NCBI GenBank assembly: GCA_030847615.1
Contig: JAUMIR010000001.1
Span: 256,621,187-256,685,186 of the forward strand
Source of the DNA: Gambelia wislizenii
Taxonomy: Eukaryota > Chordata > Lepidosauria > Squamata > Crotaphytidae
Direction: 5' to 3'
Length of the DNA: 64,000 nucleotides
In this document: positions 11,556 to 23,762 of the stretch, in pieces
How positions within the stretch are numbered: the stretch's first letter is position 1
Layout of the letters: each line of letters begins with the position of its first letter
Made by a program: the position numbers and the translations under genes
Notes under the pieces: model-generated
What the model saw: only the letters and a program-made list of their open reading frames with translations
Databases searched by the model: none
What the model was told of the DNA's origin: nothing

Positions 11556-12237
11556 CTGGAAGGAAACAAACCATATTCAGCATTTAGGTTATCCGTGCAT
11601 TCACTTATCTCTATTACCCAGGCTCTGTGTCTTGACATAAAAAGCATCATTACTACTATGTTCCACAAGGCATCCCTGTCATGACATGTTCTTCTCAGGA
11701 GAGGCAGCTCAATGGATTTTGCTGCCTGAGGAGCAAAACATGCATAGCACCTGAGGGCAGCAGGCTAGTTTAGGGGGGCATGAGGGAAACTGTGCAAGGT
11801 ACAGCACACATAGCTTTCCCCCCTATCTCTGTGGCGCCAACTGTTCACCACTTCACCTAGTGTCTGCTCACTCAGACAAATGCTGCAGTATAGCAGGGGT
11901 GGGAGCAACAGTGGCACACCAGTAGAGCAACACACATGCCTAGGCTGCTGGGCTTTGTGGTCTGGGCTGGATGCATTTCTGCCTGCTTGCTCACTCAGGG
12001 GCTTTCCCTCTGGAGTATTAGGAGAAGCCAACCTGGCAAGTCAGAGAGCCATGGCTAGCAACAAATAGCTAGCAAACACTCTCAGTGCTAGGGCACCTAG
12101 CTCAAGAAGATGGGAACAGCTGGGGCTGGAGCTGAGAGCTGGCTGGTGTAGTATTCTGAGTATTCAGGAAACTATTACGAGAAAACATACCTCAGAAACA
12201 GCCTAAAGCAATATGGGTACCCAGTTCAAGGACAATT

Positions 12238-12830
12238 TTGTTTGTTTGTTTATTTATTTATTTGATTTCTATACCACCTTTCTCCCAGATTGGGAACCAA
12301 GCTGCTCACAACACATAAAAAACAATTTAAAAGATACAACAGTTAAAGGGTTAAAAACAATTAAAATTGTTACAATTTAAAATTATATAAAATATATAAA
12401 AGTTAAAAGATAAAAACAATAAAGCACATCCCTATAAAAGCCTCTGTGCCCACAGCTACAAATTAAATGTCTGCTGGAATAAAAACGTCTTTGCCCATCA
12501 GTGAAAGGAAAGCAGGGAGGGGGCCAGCCTAGTCTCCCATGGAAGGGCATTCCAGAGGGTAGGAGCAGCCACCGAGAAGGCTCTCTTTTGTGTCCTCATC
12601 AGATGAGCCTGTGATGGTGGTGGGATCGAGAGAAAGTCTTCTTCTGATGATCTCAAAATTCTGGCAGGTTCATATTTGGAGATACGGTCTTTCAAATAGT
12701 TTGGACCCAAGCTATATAGGGCTTTATAGGTCATGACCAGCATTATAAATTGTGCCCAGAAACAAACCAGTAGCCAATTAAGCTGTTTTAACAGGGGAGT
12801 TATATGTTCCCTATAACTGTCAACAATTGA
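12238..12830 (-). mobile_element. L2/CR1-like LINE fragment
   Basis: Minus-strand frame 12743-12498 reads YKALYSLGPNYLKDRISKYE, ARILRSSEEDF and RAFSVAAPTLWNALPWETR. This is the end of an L2-type LINE polyprotein (AFSVAAPxLWNxLP). An AT-rich tail with TTTATTTATTTATTTG in plus text follows. AOX intron 8. Confidence 0.78.
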
Positions 12831-12869
12831 GGAGTTTTATGTAAGAAGGAAGCAGAAATTATCCTGCTT

Positions 12870-13075
12870 CTCTTAAGAGCTGTTTGAGAGTGGAATGCAC
12901 TGCCTCGTAGTGTGGTGGAGTCTCCTTCTTTGAAGGTTTTTAAACAAAGGCTGGATGGCCATCTGTCAGGAGCACTTTGATTGGGTTTTCCTGCAAGGCA
13001 GAGTGTTGGATTGTATGGCCCTTGTGGTCTCTTCCAACTCTATGGTTCTATGGCTCTATGGTTTCATGATTATCT
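12870..13075 (+). mobile_element. CR1-like LINE 3' end
   Basis: GAGTGGAATGCACTGCCTCG, AAACAAAGGCTGGATGGCCA and GGTCTCTTCCAACTCTATGG then a TTCTATGGCTCTATGG tail. Typical of a CR1/L3-type 3' end. AOX intron 8. Confidence 0.75.
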
Positions 13076-13602
13076 TCTGGAATACAGGCAGTACACTATG
13101 CCAATTATTGCTCTGGTTCTAGGGCCATGCAGTGGTGACAAGGGAAGGCAGGCAACATCTGTAGTTTGTTATGCTGTTGCAGTGCACCCACATGTGTCTG
13201 CCCTTATATTTCACATACAGCTCCAGAGATCATTAAAGCATCACAGCAGATATGCAAAGTAAATGAGGCTAATTCCCCCACCCCTCAAAGTGCCATAGGA
13301 CAGATGTTCATAATTTTTACTGTACAGAGAGCTATTCAGACAGTGATTGATTGTTAAATCCAAGGCCTGTAAAACATTTGGCCATTTGGTTCTTTGCAAG
13401 CCAACATGATGGCTTACCAACTGAAAGGGTCATCCTACCTTCAGGAGCTTTGTATCAGCATATGGCATACTGCAGTGCTTACACAGTCCAATGTTTACTT
13501 CATCACATACTCAGCATTCACTGTTCACTCAGTAGTTACCCCTCAACAAATTAAAAAGATGATGGGAGCAACCCCTAAGTCTCTGTGTATGCCAATTCTT
13601 AC

Positions 13603-13683
13603 TATGAGTTCTGGAGGAAAAATCAGTTCTTGGGTGGGATCAAAGGGTTGGAATTCTTCTGCAGAAAACAGTGTCGTACAGGT
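13603..13683 (-). CDS. AOX1: AOX exon 8, linker into FAD domain
   Basis: 81 nt, residues 205-231, containing [18 protein letters not shown], a well-conserved family segment just before the FAD domain. Acceptor TTTCAAG, donor GTAAGA. It is too short and diverged at its start to be obvious as an ORF; it was found by its motif and the phase-0 requirement. Confidence 0.88.
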
Positions 13684-14178
13684 CTTGAAATATTAAACAA
13701 AAATAAGAAAAATGTTATACAGGCAAGTGAGCATATTTCATTTGACATTAACAGTTTTGAAATAAAAAGATGTGTGTAATTCAGTGGAATATAAAAACAG
13801 TGTGGGGTTAATTTACATTTTAAGATGAAGAGATTTCAGATTTAGCCTTGAAGAACTGCTGTTTCATCACTATGACTGGTTGTGCTGGGATCAGATATTA
13901 TCCAGCAGAAGGGCTACAGAATGGAAGCAGTAGGAAGAAGCCTGATTACTCCACTGAGTTGCAATCCCTCTCTGGCTCTTGAAATTTACTCCAGTCTCTC
14001 CTATCTCTTCCAAGCAAACCTTTATGTGATCTACAGGGCACTTCATACTTGTACCAGAGTAGCTTCAGTTCTAAGGCTTTGGCCTGCATACAATAATGAA
14101 CAATATGCCTTTGACCACATGGAGAATGTCTCCTGAATGCATGCTGGATAAACAGAAGCAGCCCACCTGTACAACTAA

Positions 14179-14967
14179 GGGCTTGACTACACAGAGGGTA
14201 ACAATCCAGATGAGATTTGGACTACTTTGGTCCAGAGCTATGGTGCATGAAATTCGGACTACTCTGGCCCGGATTTAGCACCACACCTACCAAAGCCCGT
14301 ATCTGCATTAGATTTTAACATGGCTTCCAGTCAAACCTGTTACTCACTCTTGACTCTGAATTCCATGAAAGCAAAGCCCAGTGGTAGTCACTCTCTCTGA
14401 AGTCAGAATGGGTGGCTAGCCTTGTGATGATGGGCTGGGCCAGTCTTTCTGACTTCAGAGAGCACGACAAGTACTAGGGCTTTGCCTTTCCAATACACAA
14501 TCACCTACTCTGAGCTCCATGCAGGCAAAGCCCTAGTGCTAGTCACTCTCTCGGAAGTCAGAACAGGTAGCTAGCCTTGCAATGGTGAGGCTGGCTGGGC
14601 ATTCTGACCTCAGAGAGAATGACTAGTGCTGGGGCTCTGTGTTTGAAACAAGGAAATTGTGCCAAGGAGGGAGAAAATGGCAGCGCCTCAGGCAGAGCTT
14701 GTTCTTTCTCTCCTCCCCACTCCCCCAGAATCCAGTGCAGATGGATTGTTCACACAAAAGTTTTCTCCGTAATTCCAAGCAAACGCTGGAGAAAATTGTG
14801 AGTTTTCTAAAACCTGGATTAAGGGGGTATTCCTGGAGTCTGGTGTGAATAAGGTCGTACATCATGTGTCACTATTGCACCAGATTTGGGAAAAGGCCGC
14901 ACATTGTGTGGCATTATTGGGCTGAATTCAAGGGGGATTCAGGGTTTTTACTCATGTAGACAAGCCC
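14179..14967 (+). mobile_element. Harbinger-like non-autonomous TIR element
   Basis: Ends GGGCTTGACTACAC and GTAGACAAGCCC, inverted, bounded by perfect TAA duplications (14176-14178 and 14968-14970). A three-base TWA target fits PIF/Harbinger. Inside are repeats of AAGTCAGAA..GGTGGCTAGCC. No transposase. AOX intron 7. Confidence 0.72.
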
Positions 14968-15796
14968 TAAGATTAGGGATTTCCCCCCATTTTTTTCAGA
15001 CATTACCTTCTTAGCATATGTATTAAAAGAATAAAGGGGTGGACAACTACCCAAGGTCCAGGGCTGCACACACCTTTGACTGGACTTTGGAGAGTTGCTT
15101 CCCTCTTGGCATTTTTGATTTTTTTTAAACTGCTTAAAGAAAACTGGCAGGGGGCAACTTTGCTATGATTTTTGGCCTCTTGGGCTGTTTTGCAGAATAA
15201 ATGATGAAAAGTAATGTTTGGTTTTGGGGGGGAAAAGACACTCCCAATGGCATGGCAAAATTCCAGCCTTCACACCCCCTACAAGGTGTGGGGGCATTTT
15301 GAGTAATTTCCAAATAAAAAAAGGGGGGGACATTGAGGAGACACAAAAAAGGCCTTGGGGGGGAGTCACATGCAGCATCATGGCCAAACTCCTCTCCCCT
15401 GCACTACCTGACTGCCTCCCATTTTAGCTCTTTTTACCTTATCTGAAATGAAATAAACATCTGTTTTGCTATGCAACACACAAAAAAGAGCAAAATACAG
15501 TAATGTGGAATCCTGGTTTGGAGAGAGTATAAGTGTCTGGTTTGTTCTTTAACATTTCTCTATCTTTCTCTCTCTCCTATTATTACATTAATAGTACATC
15601 AAAGTATTACTTTTATATTAATTATGTATAATTAAAAATAAAACTTAAGAAAGTAAACTTTTAGAAAGAGACTTTACGTACAGAATGCTGAGTGGGATTA
15701 AACTTTGTACACACTGTTGAAAAGAACAAGTAAACTTCCCTTTTCCATGTTTTGCAATCAATCAATCAAACATGAGTTTACTAATCTGAAACTTAC

Positions 15797-15886
15797 CTTT
15801 TTTTCCTTGTTAGATAACAGAGATAGGTGGTCTTCTTGATCTAAGCAACAACCCCCATTCTCTTTCTTTTGGCAACAAACTGATTC
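15797..15886 (-). CDS. AOX1: AOX exon 7, variable linker
   Basis: 90 nt, residues 175-204, starting ESVCCQKKENGGCC. This is the poorly conserved, cysteine-rich linker between the iron-sulfur and FAD domains. A polypyrimidine tract ending in TTTAG precedes it and GTAAGT follows; both ends are phase 0. Confidence 0.85.
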
Positions 15887-17536
15887 CTAAAAAAAAAGAA
15901 CATTCAGTTAAATATTAGTGCAGCAAATTAAACATAAAAAGACAGAAAGGGATATTTTCACAGATAGGATAAAGGCTTGGACTTGGATTTTAGCTAATCA
16001 GGGAATTAACCCCAAACATACTCTATATAGACTATAGAGGAACATTTGTATTACAAGTTTCTGCAATCATTTTGTTCAAGCACAATGTTAGTTTTGTACA
16101 CAGAATGCAGCAATGTGACAACTGACAAGACGGAGCTTTACAGACTTGCAAAATAGCAGAGAGGAGGAGAAGGAATTCTTTTATGTGGGGAACAGATGTT
16201 CCCTGACTGAAAATTGTTGGGAATCCTTTTTGTTTGCAAACTGGCTTGCAAAATAGCAGAGAGGATTTTTCATAAGTTTCCTAATTGCTACTGAATCTCC
16301 CCCCTCACTCCCCCTCTTTTAAGCCCACCGCTTCATCATAGCAACCAATCACAGTGCAGCTGTCCTGCAGCCCTTAGTGGAATGGTTGTTTACACTACCA
16401 ATAATGTGCTACTTTGCAAATATACTGGCAAAAGTAGTGACATCCCTTGCCACACTATATTTGGGTGTTTTACCTTCCCCCCTTCTGAATGAGGCGATGC
16501 TGTGGTGCGATCCGTGGGAACAATGAACCCCCTGACTCTAGCAAACAGAACATTTTAGTACTTGCTGTTGTGCCTGTCCCCTCCCTGGGTAGTCTCTTTG
16601 CATGAGAAAAGCAGACCACCATGTGGCTGCAGGGTTGCCAGTCAGGACTATCCCAAGCTTTAGGATTTCAACCTAAAACCTGAGACTAGAGAGGATGTCT
16701 TGTGATGTCACAGGAACAAGCTTAGTGATGTCATTAATCTTCATATATTAACCATAGATCTTCAGAGTATGCCCTATCTAATAAGTGAGGAAATAATCCC
16801 CCACCCCTGCCACCTACTTTTCAAACCAGCACGCTCATTTGGATCACGTACCCTTCAGGAGAAAGATTCATGCCACAGCCAGCATGTCCAATTAAGCAGC
16901 TCCCACAGCTGAGGACTAGTCTGTGGACTGGACAAGGAGATGGTAAGGTACCTTAGGATCTGGCTGCTGGACATGATGAAATGACTCTGGAGTGTGCCAT
17001 TCTTGCCAGTAAATTGTCCCGGGCTCTGGCTCACAAACTTGGCAGGTTGTCACAGGATCATGCCCCTGCTAGTGGTGCTACTGGTGCCCTCTGATTTCAG
17101 CTTCTGGCTTAAGTAAGTCATGCTTGGATCATCCCTATCTGACCAATAATTGGTTTTAGGACCAAAGCCCAGGATTTGGTGAGGGATTGCAGGACCTGCC
17201 CTTTGGATAGGTAAGGTCCCCCAGGCCCGGCTCCTGCAGGAGAGCCAGTTAACGTTGGGTTAGACCCCAAGAGTTGCTCCTGAGGAGCGGGACAGCAGAG
17301 GCTAGGCACTGGGTTCAGAACTAGTAGGGGAAACCTGCTGCACCGGTATAGCTGCCCTTGTTTGAGGGTAGCTAGATATGGTTCCTCTCTTGGGCTTGTA
17401 CCTGCCTCCAAGGGAATAAGGGAATATACTGAAAGACACCATAGTATAAACTGATATAATATACCCACATACTACTATATTATCACACTCACTGCTTTAA
17501 TTTCTCTAGCACATGAATACACACCCGAACCCTTAC
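15887..17536. other. AOX intron 6, unassigned
   Basis: No mobile element recognised. A 20-base direct repeat, CTTGCAAAATAGCAGAGAGG, occurs at about 16145 and again at 16243, about 100 bp apart, perhaps a local duplication. Confidence 0.5.
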
Positions 17537-17598
17537 CTTGCAGAAGGTCTTACAGCCATCAATAATAGGCCGGTACCCAGTGCAGCGACATAAATTAC
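17537..17598 (-). CDS. AOX1: AOX exon 6, second [2Fe-2S] domain, CRC
   Basis: 62 nt, residues 154-174. [20 protein letters not shown] contains Cys157 and Cys159, completing the second cluster. All eight cluster cysteines are therefore intact. Donor GTAAGG; ends in phase 0. Confidence 0.93.
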
Positions 17599-17799
17599 CT
17601 AGATAAACAATAAAATAGATTAATAGTTATTCCTTTCAAAAACCCAGACAATGGAATTCACTTCTTAATGGATTTAGCCTTTAAAATTTTTAATATTTAA
17701 TTTTACTTATTCATTTTACTGATTTTTTTGCTACACTCCAAACAAAAACACAAAACAACAAAAAGAGCTGACATCAACTGTCCAGGGCAGCTTACAAAA

Positions 17800-18851
17800 T
17801 ACAGGTAACCCCCCTGTTTACACGGGGGATATGTTCCTGGAAGTACCACAGGTACATGAAACCACGTATAATAGTTTCTCTCTCTCTCTGACTTTTCTTC
17901 GCAAACAAGATTCAGGAAGGACTCATCCCACACTTTCTGCAAGCGCGCTGATGACTGAAAAAGCCAATCCGAGATAAACAAGTCCAGTTGCAGAAAGCAC
18001 AGCAGAAGGTCTCCTTGGGTGATGTTTCTGGGTTGTGATTCTTTTTGCGTTGTCGTTTCTCTTCTCTTGTTCAGCGTGAGTTCTCAAATAAGGCTTCAGC
18101 ATTGTGGATAGTGCGTCTCCATGCATCCCAATGTGAGGCCAGGGCAGACCATTGTTGGTGATCAGTTTGGCCAAGCCTGAGATGTTGTTTCAGGGTATCC
18201 TTGTATTGCTTTTTTGGAGCGCCCCTCTTACACTGACCTGTGGCGAGTTCACCATAGAGTACTATTTTGGGGAGGTGATGGTCCTCCATCCTAGAAATGT
18301 GCCCTGCCCAGAGCAGCTGTGTTCTCAATATCATGGCCTCAATGCTGGTGATCCCTGCTTGCTCAAGGACAGCAACATTCGTCACATAGTCAGTCCAGTG
18401 TATAATTTGGATTCTACATATATAGCGCTGATGAAAGCGTTTGAGGAGTCCTAAGTGTTGGCCATAGGTGACCCATGTTTCAGACCCGTAAAGGAGAATA
18501 GAGAGTACAATGGCTCTATACACACTGATTGTTGTGCTTCGCCTCAGGTGTTTGTTACTCCAGTAACGATATACAGTAAAGTATAATAGTGAACCACAAC
18601 AGAATACCATAGAACTGCACTGGAGGATTTAGAAAATGCCTACAGAAGACCCCTCTCTAGGCATCTGACATGACTCTATGGTCAACTTCTGGTGGAAGTT
18701 GACCATAGATTTGTGCTGGAGGACCTACCAATGCCTAGAGATATCACCTCCAGAGTGACTCTGTGGTCCTCCAGATGCCGAGAGAGCCCTCCCAACTGCA
18801 GTTAAGTAAAACCTTGGGTACCAATCCCACATAAACAGGAAGTGACCTGTA
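17800..18851 (+). mobile_element. TIR element carrying a LINE fragment
   Basis: Left end TACAGGTAACCCCCCTGTTT, right end CACATAAACAGGAAGTGACC then TGTA: inverted, TA-bounded, pogo-like in pattern. A LINE fragment on the minus strand occupies about 17920-18570. Internal segments such as GGCATCTGACATGACTCTATGG resemble sequence inside the 1375-1754 copy. Confidence 0.65.
17920..18570 (-). pseudogene. Non-LTR retrotransposon RT C-terminus
   Basis: An open stretch reads SVYRAIVLSILLYGSETWVT, RFHQRYICRIQIIHWTDYV, LEQAGITSIEAMILRTQLLW and GRISRMEDHHLPK-like text. This is the C-terminal tail of a LINE reverse transcriptase, a type common in fish and reptile genomes. After about 18070 it shifts frame into a decayed zinc-finger-like tail. 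LINE clade not assigned. Confidence 0.75.
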
Positions 18852-18979
18852 CAGTGAAAACAATGAAGCATACTGTGCTTCTAATTCTGAATAAATACAA
18901 TTCAATGAGGACACAGCAAACAAAAACAGCACAAACAAATGAATCCAGGGTTTTAAAAAATTCTCACTGGAACATTTAC

Positions 18980-19106
18980 CGGCTAGAGCTTCAGTTATTT
19001 GATCCAAGGTGGGTTCCATGTTGTTACGCAGTAAAGCATAGATGGACATCACTATTCCAGGGGTGCAGAAGCCACACTGAGACCCATGACTTTTAGCAAT
19101 TCGTTC
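18980..19106 (-). CDS. AOX1: AOX exon 5, second [2Fe-2S] domain, CGFC
   Basis: 127 nt, residues 112-154. [17 protein letters not shown] carries Gln121 and Cys122/Cys125, half of the second cluster. The Gln normally contacts the molybdopterin. The helix [13 protein letters not shown] follows. Donor GTAAAT. Confidence 0.92.
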
Positions 19107-19349
19107 CTAGGATGACATAAAGCTTGCAACTGGGTAACTCAATCTCCTTTATTTAAGCATTTTATGTAAGCAATTTTTAAAAAAAAATCTTTGCAATTAG
19201 TGACGTAGAAGATGAGACTGATACACTTAGAAAGGTTGCCGTAACCTGGCTTGGAGCTTATGCAATGTCACAAAAATCAAGCCGAAGGCATGCCTATGTC
19301 ATCACATATAATTTGCCAAAATGTTTAGAGGTCTACACTTGCAGTCTAA

Positions 19350-19965
19350 GGGGGTGTCTACATGATGAAAAAAATAAGTAAGGCATTCGAAAGATCGATC
19401 ATGTGTTCACACAGCTATTCGGATGCATACATGTCTTTCGGAAGGTGGGCTAGCAAATCCCCTGTAAACTCTGTGGATTCGGCGTTCGGGAGGATTAGTG
19501 GATCTCAACCTAAATCCATACAGCCATTCAAATGGTTGATCATCTATACCACCCATTAGCACACATACGAACAGGCAGTGTAATCTGATTGGCTGGCTGA
19601 GCAGAGGGGGTGGGGCTAGCAAGGAGGGGAATTAGGAGCGGCCGCCATGTTGGATTCCCGGCTAAGCAAGAGTCTGGTACGGCCATGAAATGGAGAATTT
19701 TTACATTTATTCATTTTTATTTCATATTGTACGTACGGAAAACTGACTGCCCGCATAACAGGCACCTTTTTAAATTTTAAAAAACAAGTGGTGGGAGATT
19801 TAAAACTGCCGCTTGGCTCACTCACTCCAGCCAGCTGGGCAAGGGGGGACATACGCAGTTTGGGGGGGGGGAAATCATGTAGGCAGATTTTACGCATTCG
19901 AATGACTGCCTTTTTGTATTTTTTTACCCCCCAAATTGATTTTTTTCAGTCGTGTAGACATCCCT
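19350..19965 (+). mobile_element. TIR element with TAA target
   Basis: Left GGGGGTGTCTACATGATGAA, right TTTCAGTCGTGTAGACATCC then CT, inverted; TAA on both sides (19347-19349, 19966-19968). The end motif TCTACATGATGAAAA resembles those of the 9578 element. AOX intron 4. Confidence 0.72.
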
Positions 19966-20129
19966 TAAGTGTGTCAACTGGTTCAGGCAACAGGTACGAC
20001 TGTGCTGAAATACAGGAGGATGATATACACAATGGAAAACCAGAGTAGCTCTGACCATGTCCAGATGCAACACAAGGGATGAGGCAACATACTGATTCCT
20101 TCTCTTTAGTAGCTCCCAGTACAAGCATC

Positions 20130-20341
20130 TGCCACATTGCAGAAATAATACAATTTGACACCACTTTAACTATGATGGCTCCATCCTATGGAATCCTGGG
20201 ATTTGTAGTTTGTTGTGGCATCAGAGCTCTCTAGCAGAGAGGACTAAATATCTCACAAAACTACAAATCCCAGAATTCCATAGCATTGAGCCATGGCAGT
20301 TGGAGTGGTGTTAAACTGCATTATTTCTGCTGTGTGGCAGC
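20130..20341 (+). mobile_element. Palindromic hAT-like MITE
   Basis: Left GCCACATTGCAGAAATAATA; right ATTATTTCTGCTGTGTGGCA, inverted, with GGAATCCTGGGATTTGTAGT and its inverse inside. AOX intron 4. Confidence 0.78.
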
Positions 20342-20889
20342 AGCCTCAGCAAACCAGAAACCTTCTGACTACAGTTTATTGTGACATCTGCATGTGGCAA
20401 AATGGTTTGACTTTCCCCTCACAATCCAGAGAAACACAGTAAGAAAAGCCTAATTTATTTCTTTAGTCTGCCAAAAGAGAGACAAGTCAGAGTAGTAGAA
20501 TCAGAGGTCACAATAAACAAACTATGAGTGGAAGGTCCATGGTTCATTGAACTTAACAATGGCAATGATCAAGCACTGTCTGCAAGCAGGATGCTTTATC
20601 CCTGATGAGCCAGAAATGCATTCCAATGCCCCAAACTATTTATTTATATCTCACAGTTCAGATCCTGAAGATTCCCTCAAGAAAACTCACAAGATTGCAA
20701 AAGGAATTATAAACAGGTGTAAAGAGTTTTAAATACGTAATCATTAAGAAGAAAAATAAACTAGCAAAAAAACCCTAGAGAGGCAGGAAGAGCTAAACCC
20801 CTAGTCTGTAAAATGGACATTGAAATCATCCACAAATGACCTTACAGATGTTCCTGGGCTTTGCCTGTCATAAAAGGTGAGAATACCTT

Positions 20890-20950
20890 GTGAAAACTAT
20901 GGAAGTCTAGACAATGCCTGGATGGGAGACCACCTGGAAGCACGTCATCC
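20890..20950 (+). mobile_element. 5S rRNA-like SINE head fragment
   Basis: TGCCTGGATGGGAGACCACC then TGG resembles the 5S rRNA internal control region (CTTGGATGGGAGACCGCC). No functional 5S gene is present. AOX intron 4. Confidence 0.45.
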
Positions 20951-21332
20951 ATCCATCCCTGAGATACATGATAGAAAAAAGGTGAGATATAATTGTGACA
21001 AATGATTTTGTCATAGGCAGGCCTATCTGGATGATATTTAAATTGTGAATTTTAAATATGGATTAATTGTTTTAACAGGTATTTATCTTACTTGTTCTTT
21101 TAAATTGATGTTATGTGTTTTAATAGATGTTATGCATTTTTAATGGAAGTTATATGTTGTATGTTAATCTGTTGTTTCTTGCCTTGATCCATGGGGAGAG
21201 GTGTGTAAGAAATAATAATAATAATAATAATGAACCAAAAAAAAAACCAAAACATTTTTGACAACCTACTAAAACTCAAAAAGGTTGGCCACCAATACCT
21301 AAAAAAATGCCTATCATTTGTGCATACAGTAA

Positions 21333-21951
21333 GGAGATTTTCAGATGGGGTCAATATTCTGTGGCAGGCATGGAACAGGGTCAAGAAAGGGTCTCCCTTT
21401 CGGATGACGTCAAACCGTTCCATCCTGCTCCTGTCCTGCCTCTGTGCTGGTCCTAGAATATTCTATTCACGATGAAACATTGTGAACAGACCACCCATTC
21501 CGTGTCTGTCATGGAATCAGTAATGTGGGAAAAGGAGCCCCGTTCCTGTTGCGAGATGACAGCCATGGTGGAGGAGGTATGTTCCCAGCACTTCCGGGCA
21601 CAATTGGGACATCCAGGTAAGTGGCACCCTTTCCCCCCACTCCCCGGGTTACTTGTTTTTTTATTTTCTATGTTATTATATTTGGTGTACTGTTTTGAAG
21701 TTTGGGGAGGGTTTATTTTTAAATATGTCACGCCCCCGTTCTCTTGCGAGAACGGGCGCAGTTTCATTTGCCAGTTGTAAATGCAGTCTTACAATGGCTG
21801 CATTTACAACCGGCCAGCAAGGGGAGGGGGAGGACGTTCCTGCCATGGAATGAAGGTAAGTATGCAAACATATTTCTTCTATTCTGCAGCAGGAACAGGA
21901 ATGGAGGTGGCGGGGCAGGAACAGGGTATTTGGCCCCACCTGACAATGTCC
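21333..21951 (+). mobile_element. TIR element, GGAGATTTTCAG family, copy 1
   Basis: GGAGATTTTCAGATGGGG and CCCCACCTGACAATGTCC are inverted; TAA on both sides (21330-21332, 21952-21954). Contains CTCTTGCGAGAACGGG and CCCCGGGTTAC, also in 62702-63332. AOX intron 4. Confidence 0.72.
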
Positions 21952-22228
21952 TAAGTCCCCAGGATAGAAGAATGAAGCACTAGCTCTTCTTTGCTTGGTT
22001 GCCAGTGGTATGCATGTGCATGCTTTTAGCACAGCTAAGACACAACTGGAGTGGGTATTTCCACATGTGGACTCCTTTTGAGAGCTGGATATGGGCTTCA
22101 ACTGCACCAGCCCTCTGCCTCCAGGGACTAAGTATCATTGTGGGCAATCATGTATCTTTAAAGCACTACTGATTTTTGAAATTTACAGAAAGAAAAACAT
22201 CTCTTGACAAGTTGTCACATGCATTTAC

Positions 22229-22337
22229 CTGAACTGGATGAATCCTGGTTTTTGTATTTCCGATTCCTTCCACAGTGACAACAGCAGAACCATACAGTGA
22301 ACATATGGGAATCAAGCATGCATTGGCTGAATGATGA
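22229..22337 (-). CDS. AOX1: AOX exon 4, fourth ligand of cluster I
   Basis: 109 nt, residues 75-111. [16 protein letters not shown] supplies Cys82, the fourth ligand. [15 protein letters not shown] is the linker into the second iron-sulfur domain. Acceptor CTAAG; donor GTAAAT; ends in phase 0. Confidence 0.93.
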
Positions 22338-23665
22338 CTTAGATTGTGAAGGAGATTACAGTTACCATTTATAAACATTAAAATATAAACAATTTTAAAA
22401 CAGAAAAATTGAAAGTCAAATAAATCTAACATTCCCCCTAAACCAATCTTAATAACCTCTTACCAATAACACTATCGGATAGCGGAATGAGATGGCTAAA
22501 AGCGGAACAAAGATCATTATTGGAACCATAAGGCATATTCTTGAAAACATCCATATTAGCTGTTGATGAAGAAATATCAGAAAACAAGCCATTTTATTCA
22601 TTTACAAAAACACCCCCTATTTGCTGGATTACAGGGAGAACTGTTTGTCCTGTCCCTGAAGCAAGTACCAGACTGGAGGAATGGAAACAGGGTCTAGTTG
22701 TTTAGCAGTGCAATTCTTTACTTATATTATGCTCAATTTTTATGCTTGCTTATTATGTTTAACAAACAGGAGAAAAAATCACACAGGCACAGTTGGTTCC
22801 TTTTTAATTGATTAACCACAGTTCAAATGTGCACAATTTTGTAATTACGATTACTATTGGTGTTTTATTTGTGTAAACGATTATTTACACAATTATTTAC
22901 ACAAATACTTACAGAAGTTATTTATATCCAATGAAAGCTGTGAATAAAGCAAAAAAGAATGAACAACCTGTGACATTCCATACCGGTTCCTGGTTGTGCT
23001 CTTTTTGTTTTACTTTATTTTATTTTAGCTTTTTTTACTAGAATCTCTTCTGCCACTGAAAGCTCATTTTTGCATGCCTGTTGTCCACATGCCAAAACTC
23101 AATAGGAACAATAGAGTGGCTATGAAGTACAGCAAGGCAAGGAAGATATTCATTATCAGGCAACAGCTGAAAAGAATCTTACTATCTGTTTCTCTGTCCT
23201 GCCTTTCTTTTAATATTCTACCCATGGGACCCAAAGCAGTTTACAACACAGATTAAAACAAATACACCTAAATGGGTGTGCAGTATCTTAACTATATAGT
23301 TTTTCACAAGGGCAGCATGCTGCTGCCAGCTCTTTGTAAATGATTTGTGAATTATTTCCTCATGATAAAAATGATAGGTCTGAAAGTTCATCTGCTTTCT
23401 ACCCACTAGCTCCCTTTCTCAAAACATCTTAATCCCTGTCACACCATCTCACAGCATGCTACAACCAAAGAAGCAAGGAGCAGAGGCCAGAGTCTGAGAA
23501 AAGCCCTTGGGACTGCTGACCATTTGAATACAGCAGAACCATCATTCTTCAGCGCTAAGCTTGAAAGCAGGTTTTCTCTGTTTATGGTGGGAGGAAGACC
23601 AACCAGAAGCACCAAGTAATACAGTAATTGCAGCTTGCAGTTTATCATCCTCCTCAAAAGGATAC
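22338..23665. other. AOX intron 3, unassigned
   Basis: AT-rich; contains a small palindrome-like block of TTATTTACACAAAT repeats at 22870-22920. No element ends identified. Confidence 0.5.
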
Positions 23666-23762
23666 ATGATCTTCTTAGTAACAGACTCGTATCTTGATAT
23701 CATTACGGTGCAGGCCCCACAACCACCTCCACCACAGCCATATTTGGTACCTGTGAGGTGGA
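23666..23762 (-). CDS. AOX1: AOX exon 3, first [2Fe-2S] cysteines
   Basis: 97 nt, residues 43-75. Contains [17 protein letters not shown], giving Cys52, Cys57 and Cys60, three of the four ligands of the plant-ferredoxin-like cluster. It is followed by [11 protein letters not shown]. Intron 2 before it is 11.8 kb and holds DIRS element A, CR1 and L2 copies and a hAT-like element. Donor GTATCC. Confidence 0.93.

Noticed and set aside
20890..20950. Possible 5S rRNA gene
   Set aside because: Only the internal promoter-like part is present; it fits a SINE head, not a complete 5S gene.
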